Positions 23,854 to 34,736 of a stretch of DNA of 64,000 nucleotides are shown one piece after another. Below the pieces are notes generated by a model. The model saw only the letters and a list, made by a program, of their open reading frames with translations. It searched no databases and was not told where the DNA came from. The stretch lies in assembly GCA_029844215.1 (NCBI GenBank), contig CM056718.1, positions 166,583,396 to 166,647,395 of the forward strand, written 5' to 3'. The position numbers and the translations under genes are program-made. Position 1 is the stretch's first letter. Every line of letters starts with the position of its first letter. This DNA comes from Przewalskia tangutica (taxonomy: Eukaryota; Streptophyta; Magnoliopsida; Solanales; Solanaceae).

Positions 23854-24036
23854 ATGGTGAGGACGCGATCGACTGCTACAGGAGGCCAGGAGCCTGCACC
23901 TGCACCGACACCCGCACCTGCATCCATACCCGTTGCCCGAGCAGCTGTCCGTGGGCGAGGCAGGGGGCGTGGCGGGGGACGTGGCAGAGGCTGTGCAACT
24001 ATTCTGGATAGGAACCCAGCACCAGCACCCTCTTAG
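23854..24036 (+). pseudogene. Chromovirus gag N-terminal fragment
   Basis: A 60-residue frame beginning MVRTRSTATGG, rich in Pro-Ala and then Arg-Gly (VRGRGRGRGG), as at the gag start of Tekay-type chromoviruses. It stops at about 24036, and LINE-type coding sequence begins at once, so the rest of gag-pol is absent. It may have been lost by deletion or displaced by the LINE; the window cannot distinguish these. Confidence 0.65.
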
Positions 24037-26290
24037 GACCTTGACAGAGAGTTGACTCCGGAGCTTGTAGACATTTCGGAAGAGGTGTATGCAAAATTGG
24101 TAGAAAGCAAAGATGAGGTGGAGAAGTGGACGAACATAGAATTGTATAAGATGGCGAGGAAGGAGGCAAAGCGAGCGGTTACGACGACGAAAATGACGGC
24201 TTTTGAATGTCTATATGTGGAATTAGAAGGAAATGCGGGGATAAGAAGTTGTACATACTAGCCAAGGTGAGGGAGAGGAGGGCTCAGAACTTGGATCACG
24301 TGAGGTGCATCAAGGACGAGGACGACAAAGTACTGGTGGAGGACGCACATATTAGGTGGAGGTGACAGTCTTACTTTCATAAACTCTTGAACGAAAAAAG
24401 AAGATAGAGACATTATGCTGTGAGATCTGGAGCAATCTAGTAGGTACCTGAAATTTTGAGTATTATGGAAACATTAAGGTTGAAGAGGTACAGGGTGCTA
24501 TTCGCAGGATGCATAGGGGAGGAGTGACCGGGCCAAATGAGATCCCAGTTGAATTTTAGAAGAGCGCAGGCAGGGTTGGTTTGGAGTGGCTGACAGAGTT
24601 TAACGTCATTTTAAGATGACGAGAATGCCTGAAGAATGGAGGTGGAGTACAATGATTCCTTTGTACAAGAAGAATTGTGATATCTAGAGTTGCAACAACT
24701 ATAGGGGTATCAAGACGCTAAGCCACACTATGAAAGTTTGGGAAAGAGTCATGGAGATAAGGGTGAGAAGAGATGTGTCTATCTCCGAGAACCAGTTTGG
24801 ATTCATGCCAGGGCGTTCAACTACAGAAGCCATTCACCTTATTAGGAGGTTGGTGGAGCACTATAGGGAGAGGAAGAGATACTTACATATGGTTTTCATC
24901 GACCTCGAGAAGACATATGATAAAGTCCCTAGAGAGGTTCTATGGAGATATTTGGAGGTTAGATGTGTACATGTGGCGTATACTAGGGCAATCGAGGATA
25001 TGTATGATGGAGCAAAGACCAGGGTACGGGCAATATGAGGTAACTCGGAGCACTTTCCAGTAATGATGGAGCTTCACCAGGGATCAACTTTTAGAATATT
25101 CCCATTTTCATTGGTGATGGATGGACTGACGTGACAAATTCAATGGGAGGTGCAATTGTGTATGTTATTCGCAGATGACATAGTCCTGATGAGACTCGCA
25201 GCAGAGTGAGCGATAAGCTGAAGGTGGAGACATACTATGGAGTCTAAAGAGTTCATGCTGAGTAGGACCAAGACAGAATACTTGGAGTGCAAGTTCAGTA
25301 GCGGGAGCGACCTTAAGACAGACGTGGATGTGAGGCTTGGTACTCAGGTCATTTCAAAGAAAGGAAGCTTCAAGTACCTCAAGTCTATTATACAAGAAAA
25401 TAGAGAGATTGATGATGATGTCACACATCGTATTGGGATATGATGGATGAAATAGAGGCTCACATCTGGTGTCTTGTGCGATAAAAATGTGCCACCAAAA
25501 CTTAAAGACAAGTTCTATAGGGTGGTGGTTAGACCGACTATGTTGTGTGTGGTGGTGTATTGGCCGGTCAAGACTTCGCACACCCAAAAGATAAAAGTTG
25601 CGGAGATGAGGATGCTAAGATGGATGTGTGGGCATATCAGGAGTGATAAAATTAGAAATGTTGATATACGGAACAAAGTGAGAGTGACCTCAGTGGAGGA
25701 TAAGATGCGTGAAACGAGGTTGAGATGGTCGTGCAGAGAAGAGACACAAATACTCTAGTGCGGAGGTGTGAGATGTTGGCTATGTACGGGTATATGAAGG
25801 GTAAATGTAGGTCGAAGAAGTATTGATGAGAGGTGATTAGACGAGATATGACGCATGTGCAACTCATTGATGACATGACCTTAGATAGAGAGTTATGGAG
25901 GACACAAAATAAAGTAGAAGGGTAGTAGGTAGTCCAGTGTAGTCCTACCTATGCTTACAAACTGGTAGTTGTAGTGTTATTATTGTAGGCTCGTTTAACC
26001 TATCATACTAGTAGACACAATATTGTTTTATAGTTCACTGTCGTTTGATTTATTATGCTATGTGTATTTTGTTTGTCTTATTTACATGCATTAGTTGTTG
26101 CTTTTTTTTTTCAAAATCTGCTATCATGACTTACTTTATTTGTCTTACTTTGCTTGTGCTTGCGTTTTGTTTTGAGCGATGGTATCTCGAAAACAACCGC
26201 TCTATCTATCAAGATAGATGTAAGGTCTGCATACAATCTACCCTCCTCATAACTCACGTTGAAATTTCACTTGATTTGTTGTTGTTGTAA
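24037..26290 (+). mobile_element. RTE-type LINE, 5'-truncated and decayed
   Basis: Reverse transcriptase motifs are visible in several frames: YKMARKEAKRAV (about 24146), QNLDHVRCIKDEDDKVLVED (about 24280), SENQFGFMPGRSTTEAIHLI (about 24786), DKVPREVLWR, and the catalytic LFADDIVL (about 25162). Later come LKDKFYRVVVRPTMLCVVVY and the C-terminal WSCREET segment. Many stops and shifts disable it. The 3' end has the usual tail motif (aacaaccgctctatctatc, ggtctgcatacaatctaccc) and finishes in ttgttgttgttg. The exact 5' boundary is uncertain and no target duplication was identified. Confidence 0.88.
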
Positions 26291-26723
26291 TATTGTGGAT
26301 TTTTTTTATCCACAACTCGGATATAAAGAGAATATCATATTGAGAATTTGAGAAATTATACTTTAATCCTAAAAAGGAAAGAAGAAAACGAAAAGACAAT
26401 GCTACCTTTCCTGGCCGGCCACGCTGAATCTCCCTATATTGGAATAAATAATCAATTTTGGCGTGCCCATTCAGCGCCTCAATTCATTCCATAATAATTG
26501 GGCTCTGCAAATCATATACAACAATGTTTGTTCAATTTTATCTCAATTTATTCATTTTCAGCTATAAGCCCTAGCTTCCCCTGCCGGCCTCTCTATTATT
26601 TTCAAATCCCAGGTAAACTGCGTTTGCAATCTTCTTGTTAGTTATTGTTTCACTTCTCTGTGATCTAAGTATTGGGTATGTGGAGTTCGAAACCGAGTTA
26701 TCAAGATTAATTGACAACCAGCT

Positions 26724-26840
26724 TACAACAACAACATGAACAACATGTTCATTGTAGTCCCACAAGTGGGGTCTGAAGAGTTTATATGTTAGCAAACCTG
26801 AGAGGTAGAGAAGCTGTTTCCGATAGACCCCGAGCTTAAA
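26724..26840 (-). mobile_element. RTE-tail SINE, minus orientation
   Basis: On the minus strand: gggtctatcggaaacagc, then ctctctacctctcagg, gacccca and cattgtagt ending in catgttgttgttgt. This is the same family as the copies at 433 and 27485. It has small internal indels; flanking duplications were not clear. Confidence 0.7.
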
Positions 26841-27066
26841 GGAATTTTAAACAAGTTAGTTTTTAGAGTTAAATCTGACCTTATAAAAAACAAGTTAGTT
26901 TTTAGAGTCGACAAAGAAGTTGGAGGGACGTGAATTTGTTATTGATGGAAAAAAGTGGTGACTAATTTTGCTTGTTTGATATTGTAAGCGTAATAATGAT
27001 GCTGAAACATAACAAAAAAGAAGGTTGTAATAACGAAAGGGACATGTGAGAATTTGGTCTTAGCTA

Positions 27067-27381
27067 GTGGAACAAGAAAGACATGGATCTATATTCAATA
27101 CGCAATCAAAGGATTTCTCCCCAAAAAAGAGAAGAATTCCCCTTGCTTTCTTTTTGCTCCGCCATCTTCCATTCAATAGAATTTTTTTTCAATTCAACGA
27201 AAGAGATTCTCATATTCCCACAATTGTTGTAGATGCGAGATATAGAAATTTTCCTTTCGTAGTTGTGGAAGCAGTTTTGTTGTTGGAATCCTTTTTTTTG
27301 AAAGGCTATATCATAGAATCTACTAAAAGAGTATCGTCCATTAATACTGCATCAACTTTTCTTGAGTACATGTCAAACTAA
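27067..27381 (+). other. Unidentified open frame in MTP upstream region
   Basis: A 104-codon frame starting MEQERHGSIFNTQ and rich in Phe, Arg, Leu and Ile (RRIPLAFFLLRHLPFNR; NERDSHIPTIVVDARYRN). It does not match any nuclear gene or transposon I know. Base composition and residue style resemble organellar coding sequence, so an inserted plastid or mitochondrial fragment is possible, but I could not assign it to a specific organelle gene. It lies inside the inferred 5'UTR intron and has no evident promoter of its own. Confidence 0.25.
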
Positions 27382-27484
27382 CATGTACTTTACATTTACA
27401 GATCATAGCTTGACTTACAACTTAACTAGGGATTACCATCTATTGCTTGCTTTATTTATTCTTTTTGTTTGATGTCTCAAATGG

Positions 27485-27720
27485 GCTACCATTGCGTATT
27501 TGATTTTTACTATCTGCATGTCCACATTGCTTTAATTTCTCGTATGAGTCTGACCTTTCTCATACTTTGTTTTGCTTTGCTTTCTTTGTCTGATTATGCT
27601 TTGTCTTGAGCCGAGACTCCCGGAAACAACCACTCTAACTACCAAGGTGGATGTGAGGTCTGTGTACATTCTACCCTCCCAGACCCCACATTGTGGGATT
27701 TCACTGGGTATGTTGTTGTT
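27485..27720 (+). mobile_element. RTE LINE 3'-end copy
   Basis: A 236-bp insertion: ctttgtcttgagccgagact, aacaaccactctaactacca, ggtctgtgtacattctaccc, ending ggtatgttgttgtt. It is flanked by the exact 11-bp duplication gtctcaaatgg (27474-27484 and 27721-27731). It matches the 3' end of the LINE at 24037-26290. Confidence 0.88.
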
Positions 27721-28049
27721 GTCTCAAATGGTGTATTGATGAGGTTTCAACCATTCACTTCTGGTTGCAATTCTAGTGAATATTTCCTCACCACTTTGAT
27801 ATATGTCATTGAGAGAGCCTTGTGAGTGTACCCGGTGACGGAGCTAGGATTTTTATCAAGGGGTGTCAAAATATGAAAAAGCAAACATTACAAAAAAATT
27901 AAGGGGATTTAACACACATATACTATCTATACAATGTAATTTTTCAGCAAATACATGTGGCTCCGCCACTGAGTGTACCCATCAATTCACTCTCAAATCA
28001 AATGCTGCAATTTTACTTGTTTGTAGTTCCTTCAAACAGTTGGCTAACA

Positions 28050-29231
28050 ATGAAACAGATGGATCAACAAGAGGATTCCAAGTCCGAAATAAAGCACTTG
28101 CTGGGAGCTAAATGTAATGGCCACTGTCATCGAGCTCATTTTTCTTGCAATCCAATTTGCTCATTCTCAGAGCAAGAGCATAGTATGTTGGATTCAAGAC
28201 AAAGGTCAAAGTCGACTATGAAACTTTGTGCGCTCATAATCTTTTACGTAATGGTCATGGCAGTGGAGACCATTGGAGGGGTAAAAGCCCACAGCCTCGC
28301 GGTTCTAACTGATGCAGCTCACTTGCTTAGTGATGTTGTTGGATTTTCTATTTCTCTTTTTGCTGTTTGGGTGTCCGGTTGGGATGCGACGAAAGAACAC
28401 TCTTTTGGATACCACCGACTTGAAGTTTTAGGGGCCCTAATTTCTGTACAGCTGATATGGCTCATCTCCGGTTTTCTGATTTATGAAGCGATCGAGAGAA
28501 TGTTTCAAATAAACGCCAAAGCGAATGGGAAGCTTATGTTTGCTATTGCTGCATTTGGTCTCGTAATAAACTTCATCTCAGTTGTGTGGCTTGGCCATGA
28601 TCATTCTTTCCATAGCCATTCATTTAGTCCTTGCAAGGATCACGATCACGATCACGATCACGATCACGATCACGATCACGATCACGATCACGATCACGAT
28701 CACGATCACGAAATGCAAAAATTGCATCCAAGAAATGAAGAAGGGAGCTCGAAACTGGTAGCAGCATCCCCTAGTTGCAGCAAACATTCAAACATAAATA
28801 TCGAAGGGGCTTACCTGCATGCTATATCTGATTTAATACAATCTGTTGGGGTGATGATTGCTGGAGCTATTATGTGGTACAAACCAGAATGGTTGGTGGT
28901 TGATCTTCTCTGTACTATTTTTTTCTCGATATTTGCTCTTAGTACTACTATTCCCATGCTCAGAACTATTTTCTCCTTATTGATGGAGAGGACACCAAAG
29001 GACATTGATGTTGTTCAACTCGAGAATGGCCTAAAATCTTTAGCAGGAGTTAAAGATGTTCATGACCTGCATGTTTGGGCCATCACTATAGGGAAAAATG
29101 TTTTGTCCTGTCATGTTGTAGTCGAACCAGGAGTCGGCCAATATGAAATTATTCAGAAGGTTAGGGAATATTGTGACACGACATACAGAATTCATCATGT
29201 AACCGTACAAGTTGAACCAGGTTCATTGTAG
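28050..29231 (+). CDS. MTPB: CDF zinc transporter, metal tolerance protein (MTPB-like)
   Basis: Cation diffusion facilitator that moves Zn2+ (and related divalent metals) from cytosol into the vacuole or another compartment in exchange for protons. It is a single uninterrupted frame, 393 residues from the ATG at 28050; a second ATG at 28059 is equally possible. Six hydrophobic segments are visible. Metal-site motifs are TDAAHLLSD at residues 87-95 and HxxxD at 257-261 (HAISD). Between transmembrane segments 4 and 5 lies the His-rich loop, here dominated by twelve Asp-His pairs (residues 197-220). The C-terminal cytosolic domain (DLHVWAITIGKNVLSCHVVV) is complete. Lack of coding introns fits MTP1/MTPB-type genes. 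The C-terminus looks closer to MTPB than MTP1 from memory; substrate is inferred from family. An upstream in-frame ATG at 27957 was not chosen because its extension is not conserved-looking. Confidence 0.93.
   Translation: MKQMDQQEDSKSEIKHLLGAKCNGHCHRAHFSCNPICSFSEQEHSMLDSRQRSKSTMKLCALIIFYVMVMAVETIGGVKAHSLAVLTDAAHLLSDVVGFSISLFAVWVSGWDATKEHSFGYHRLEVLGALISVQLIWLISGFLIYEAIERMFQINAKANGKLMFAIAAFGLVINFISVVWLGHDHSFHSHSFSPCKDHDHDHDHDHDHDHDHDHDHDHDHEMQKLHPRNEEGSSKLVAASPSCSKHSNINIEGAYLHAISDLIQSVGVMIAGAIMWYKPEWLVVDLLCTIFFSIFALSTTIPMLRTIFSLLMERTPKDIDVVQLENGLKSLAGVKDVHDLHVWAITIGKNVLSCHVVVEPGVGQYEIIQKVREYCDTTYRIHHVTVQVEPGSL
28638..28709 (+). repeat. Coding hexanucleotide repeat (GATCAC)x12
   Basis: Twelve perfect gatcac units encode Asp-His pairs in the metal-sensing loop of the transporter. 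There are no synonymous changes between units, which implies recent expansion by slippage or unequal exchange. Length changes of any number of units keep the frame. Confidence 0.97.
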
Positions 29232-30686
29232 ATTGTATATATTGCTTACTTCATCTCTCTTTTTCTCTTGTTGAGTATTAAGTTTATAGCATAGATGCGT
29301 ATGTACTACAAGGTCTGTTTCATTGATAGCATTATTGATTTAATGAATCTTTGGCTAGGGATATGATTGCCAACACAATCTGAGAATTTAGACATCCTGT
29401 CACCCAATTAATCTTTGTTTTCCAAGTCAAAGGGCCAAAACATTGACAACTATAGAGAGTACTATTATTTTTTTCTTTCTCTCGTCTATTATAAGCCAGG
29501 GCGGATTCAACCTTGTATCACCGGGTTCATTTGAACGCAATACTTTCTATGTGGAGTATAAATTTATGTGTATAAATTTACTAATAGTTTTTACGTTTAT
29601 TTAACTGGAGTTCCCAACTTGTGCCTTTTGCAATTTTGAGAGGCCACTTCAACCAAGTTGTCAGCCGTCCACTATGTGACTTCGTCTATGGAAAAAAGAC
29701 ATTTTTGTTCCCTTGCGACGTGCAAATCAAAACAACTAAAGAGATGTAGACAGCCACAAGAATCGAAATCAAGCGTTATTTATTAGTGCATTGCATGATA
29801 TGTTTGCATCAGAGGGCAACTTTATATCAACTATCTTGTGATTAGGCTTTTCCGAATATTCCCATTTTTGACAACTTTGTCGTTCTTGTTCTTACATCTT
29901 GCAACGTCTTTGGAAATTCAGAAAACATTAGTGGTTAAATCTATTAAGAAATGCCTTTGAGATGAAATGAAACAGGTCGAACCAACAAAATATAAGAAGG
30001 GATAGAGAGAATCGAGAGGGGAACAAGTATAGGACTTTGAAACAAAATACCTCAGTGTGTGTGAAAAATTTGTAAATACGTGTAGTAAACTGAACATATT
30101 TTTCTTTGCGATATTATTCCTTTCCCAACAGTTCTTTCTTTTCCTTTCCTCTTCAATATGTAAATTGTAAATGTGGACTCTGCTTTACGCCCATCTAAGC
30201 ATCTCTCTAATGTATACATAGTCAAGTTCCTTGCTTTAAAAACTGACACAGAATATTGTACAGAAAGTAAGATTTTCAGTAAAACCATTTGTAAAATAGA
30301 AGACAAATTGCCAAGAAACACTGATACAATAGCCGAGATTACTCTATTAACAGCACACAAGATAACATGCTGCAATTGAATTAACAACTCATGTCATGTG
30401 TACCATGTCCTGGAAGATCAGAGTTAATTTGGTCTTGCCAACACCACCAATATCTGCAATTTTCTCAAGTAAATGGTTAAACTGTGTATCATATGATTGT
30501 CCTAAACCACTAGACAATTAACATGCACGAGCTCTCTTTTTATCAATCAAGGATGTAATCTACAAGCCTCTCTTGGTCTGAATGAAGGAAAATGAGAAGA
30601 AAATAGAAGAGAAAGAAGATAAACAAGGGGAGAAAACAAAAGTTTATGCCTTGCTACAGATTCTAGTTCCTTTTTGAAACATCAAC
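29232..30686. other. Convergent intergenic region
   Basis: Holds the 3' untranslated regions of the transporter (plus) and the Rab gene (minus), which converge here. No additional exon is recognised. The minus frame at 30052-30387 lacks any known motif. Confidence 0.6.
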
Positions 30687-32241
30687 TCAAGTGGAACAGC
30701 AGCCTCTCTTCACATTTGCAGAGGTATCATTAACGTTGATGTTTGTACCATGACCAGGAGTTGCAGTGCTCGTGGCGGCTTCCTTGGCTGCCAATGCCTT
30801 CTTGCTAATGATATGGTAAATATCTGTCAATATAGTCTGGAACGCCTTATCAACGTTGAAAGCTTCCAATGCTGACGTCTCAAGAAATGACAGTCCTTCC
30901 TTCTCAGCTAAAGCTTGACCATCCTGCTCAGAGACCGCTCTAAGATGCCTAAGGTCAGACTTATTTCCAGCCATTATGATTACAATATTAGAGTCTGCGT
31001 GGTCTCTCAATTCGCGTAGCCACCTCAGAACATTGTCAAATGTTTGCCTCTTTGTTATGTCATAGACAAGGAGGGCACCAACTGCTCCTCGATAGTAAGC
31101 ACTAGTAATGGCTCGATACCTTTCTTGTCCTGCAGTGTCCCATATCTGGGCCTTCACTGTTTTTCCCTCCACCTGCATCATAAATTAGAATTAGTGAGTG
31201 ATGTCAAAAGAACAATAATTTTGTATCATCATACATTTCCATGCCTTAATAATGAGAAGAAATGCGGCTGGCAGAAAAGCAATTTGCCTCATTTGTCCAC
31301 AATAGGACCTTCAAGTTCAGAATTTCACAACAAGATCTTTTTGACCTATAGGACACAATAAACGCCACTAAAATGCTCAAGTGTCCATCAGAGATAGATA
31401 TCTAGTTTTGCTGTCAAACATTTTCATTTTAACAGAGCAGAGAATAGGAGTATCGTATAAGGTCACACATACTTAATGCCAAGTCATAAGCAATCCTACT
31501 TTTCTCTCAGAGGCATATCAATCCGTAACCAAGATGATTCAGACGTAAACTACAATTACCAAAATTTCGTCACTCCTAACAGGAATGTCTATACAAAGGT
31601 CCAGCTGCATATATGCAATTGTATCTTTTGCATACCTTGTACCTTGAAATATGACTGAATCTGTAGACGATCAGAGAATCAAACTTTATTGGCGTTCATT
31701 CAGTAGTTGATGACCATGTCTAAGGTGTTTGCTTTTGTTTACAACGGAAAAAGAGAAAAACAACAAACTATGATGTGTCATTTAGTAAAAATTATGATGA
31801 TCACATTAAATTATCATCTGAAATGAATAATACTCAAATTCAACAGCTTCCATGATTCAATAGTCTCTATGACATTCACATCAGAAAAATCACAGAAACA
31901 CGTAATTCCGATAGCTTAAAATTAATAAATTCAACAATCTATCTTAGTTTTTATTTTTCATAAGAGCAATTACAGAACTAACTTTAAAGGTTGAATAATA
32001 GAAATTAGAAAATGCTATACGTGAAGCTCAAAGGAATTATGAGCAAATAATATTACATGATGAGATTGATACATACCTGAAGAGTTCTGGTGGCAAACTC
32101 AACTCCGATAGTGGACTTTGACTCCAAACAAAACTCATTTCTCGTGAACCTGGACAAAATGTTTGATTTCCCCACTCCAGAATCCCCAATCACGACGATC
32201 TTAAACAAATAATCGTACTCATGATCCACTCTATTCGCCAT
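30687..32241 (-). CDS. RABA2: RAB GTPase, RABA2 type (Rab11-related)
   Basis: Small GTPase of the plant RABA (Rab11-like) clade, active in trans-Golgi/recycling-endosome traffic and cell-plate delivery. Two exons, 32241-32077 and 31172-30687, joined at GT-AG sites with intact phase, give 216 residues. Motifs: P-loop GDSGVGKS 19-26, switch I region STIGVEF, WDTAGQE 66-72, NKSD 125-128, ETSA 153-156, and the C-terminal double cysteine (GCCST) for geranylgeranylation. The start MANRVDHEYDYLFK matches RABA2 members. An upstream in-frame ATG (32274) would add 11 residues and is less likely. A further intron in the 5' untranslated region fits (donor at 32673, acceptor at 32278), with the leader near 32674-32810. 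A valine replaces the usual leucine just before IGDSGVGKS; it should be harmless. Confidence 0.95.
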
Positions 32242-32810
32242 GATCACGTTGATCTCTTCTCTCTTCTCTCCCAAAACCTACACAAACGCGCAAACTTTTT
32301 TTCAGATCGGCAACACTCCCTATCTAATCGGATCCGAAATAAATCTAACTGTAACATAGACATAAACAGAGGCTATTTTCGCGCACATATGGTGCACTGA
32401 TGTTCAATTCAAACAGAGGAAATCGAATAGATCTTGGGCCTAACTCTGCTATAAGAGTAATCCCCATTCCAATTCTTTGTTCAACCCCAAATTATATTAT
32501 ATACGCTTCAGTTAACAAGGTCTGAACGTGCGGAAAGGGTTAATAGTCACACATGGATATGGAATAAAACATGTAATTTGAACAATACTCGCTCTACAAG
32601 CTAGCTTTTTGGGGTTGAGTTAGACACAAAATTCATTATTTACAATTTATATGTATGCGTATGTAAAGCTTACCGGAAGGAGAGATCAGAACGGCGTCGC
32701 CCGGAGAAGAAATCGCAGGTGATTGAGGAAGAAAATAGATGAATGAGGAGAAGAGAGAAAGCTAGAAATAAAAATTATGGGCGAATCGTTGTAGTTTTGA
32801 AACGGCCAAT

Positions 32811-34612
32811 GTGCGCACTACTACTTTTGCTCATTTTATCATTCATAATTTTTCGATATATACTCGGTCACTAATAATCCGTCCCAATTTATATTAAAAT
32901 ATTTGATTTGTTACGAAATTTCTTAAAACATATACTTTTGAAATATGTGTTTTAAAGATTAAAATAAATCATAAATATTTGTGTAGCTATAAATAGATAA
33001 AATAAATATTTTAAAATTAAATTATTACACTAAATATATAAAAGTGTCATACTATTTTATACTAACTAAAAGGGAGAGTGTCGTATAAATTGGGATACAC
33101 ATTTGTTCACGCTTTACTTGTTGCAACGAACGGTGACGTTTTGGTGAAGTTGACATAATAATAGGAGTTGTTTGGCGGTGAAGTATTCCTTTATATTTAA
33201 TTAATTACAGTAATTAATTCGTCGTATCAAAACATTAACAGGCAAACGATTAGCACCGTTTTTCCCCCACACCAAAGGCTACATATTACTTTAAAGTCTG
33301 ACTAAATCAAATTGGAGGTAAACTATTATTTACCAAATATAATTTTAATCCATTTAAATTCGATATATCTAATTAAGAATGAAATTATATTTTATATTTC
33401 ACCATAATCTTTGATGGTAATGACTCGTTTTTCATTTTTAAGAGGAGGTTATATACTACTACTTGTATTCTCCTAAGATTTCTTTTTTTTCCTCCTTAAT
33501 TTAATCATTAGCTATATATTAAATATTTATCTATATCTAACTAATTGAGATTTACGAAATAGACCTGCTTATATACTTCTTTCATACATTTATATAAAGG
33601 TATTTGATCGTACGAGCAGAATATAAAAATTATCATTTTAAATGAGTGGTGATTAGAATTTCACGTGTCTTTCATTTTCTCTTTCCTTATAAAAGAAATA
33701 ATCTTTATATCATATGTATGGTGGTCACAAAAACAGATCATATCAATAAAGATAAAATAAGAATATTAGAATTCAATATTTTTTAATAAAATGACATTTT
33801 TAACAATTGATTAAGAAGGAAAATGCGTAAAGTGATAGGGTATTGCTAGCTAATGGTACTAACTACTACTAATAATCAATCATGAACACAATAATGATTT
33901 TAAAAAAATAAAGTATTTGAATGGAGTGTTAATAATGTGAACTTGATGGAGGCGGTGATTAAGTAATCAAGTATGCGTTTATTTTCTATTTTGTGCGTCA
34001 ACCATAGCAATGCATCATTATGGTCTCATCATGAATATCAGAACTCCGAACTATCTTCCTTCACTAAGAATTAAACTCGATTATAGTAACCCTCCCACGA
34101 CATATAACCTACTAATACGTTTTTCCTCAAAGCAAGTTCGCCACCAACTGTAGCAGCACCATCTGCTAAAATTTATCCCTTGATGAAATAGAAAATATTT
34201 TACACCCCTAATATTTACATCAAATCAATCAATTATAAAAATTACAAACTAAAATGCATTTACATAGTAATTAACTATAATATAGTAATAAAACTTGATA
34301 TACAAGATGTTTATCTTGTATTCATTTGCTTGTGAATCGTTAACCTACATTTTATCATAATCTGTTATTTCATTTAATTGTACAGTTTGGGCTTCATATG
34401 AACTGGTATTTAATTTTTGTTTTTCAAAATCGACCTTATATCCCGCAAAAAAATTAATTTGTTACTAGGGAGACAAAACTTAAAGACCACCGCAAAATAG
34501 GAAAAAAGTGCAAATAACACTTCCGTTTAATACATATGACAATAGTGGAATTAGCCTTAAGCCCTTAACCATCATAAAAACCCAATAAAATGATATACAG
34601 TCGTATGTACAT
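32811..34612. other. Divergent intergenic region between RAB and Elongin-C
   Basis: About 1.8 kb between two divergently transcribed genes. The AT-rich part (33100-34550) contains no recognised gene or RNA. It includes one degenerate MITE listed separately. The promoter of the Rab gene should lie at its left edge and that of Elongin-C at its right edge. Confidence 0.55.
32877..33096. mobile_element. Degenerate Stowaway-like MITE
   Basis: Opposed ends around ccgtcccaatttatatt and tataaattgggatac, with partly complementary interior sequence, about 220 bp, AT-rich. It lies just upstream of the Rab leader. The exact ends and TA duplication are blurred by mutation. Confidence 0.5.
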
Positions 34613-34614
34613 GC

Positions 34615-34635
34615 GGCCCAAGTACAAATGGCCCA
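34615..34635. promoter_or_regulatory. Paired TGGGCC (site II-like) elements
   Basis: ggccca occurs twice, at 34615-34620 and 34630-34635, about 100 bp upstream of the Elongin-C start codon. Paired TGGGCC motifs are bound by TCP-type factors in promoters of plant housekeeping genes. Assignment is by motif and position only. Confidence 0.5.
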
Positions 34636-34736
34636 ATATCTCCTCTGCTCATCCACTGGATTCGGGTCCGGACACTTTCGGTGTTATCGCTTTCTTTGCA
34701 AACTGATCAATTGTGGGCATTAACCCATCGGCGAAG

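Larger units (their letters stand above)
26291..28049 (+). promoter_or_regulatory. 5' region and probable 5'UTR intron of MTP gene
   Basis: A probable transcribed leader lies around 26560-26611 (ccctagcttcccctgccgg), followed by a good donor, caggtaaactg (gt at about 26612). A plausible acceptor, ccttcaaacag, lies at about 28039 shortly before the start codon. The resulting intron would be about 1.4 kb and would contain a minus-strand SINE, an RTE tail copy and an unidentified open frame. The splice sites are inferred from sequence only; transcript data would be needed to fix them. Confidence 0.4.

Noticed and set aside
24730..25038. Open frame that could be annotated as a reverse-transcriptase gene
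   Set aside because: It is one piece of a decayed RTE LINE with stops on both sides, not a host gene.
27957..28049. Upstream in-frame start for the metal transporter
   Set aside because: The extra 31 residues lack similarity to family N-termini and overlap the inferred splice acceptor; the ATG at 28050 or 28059 fits better.
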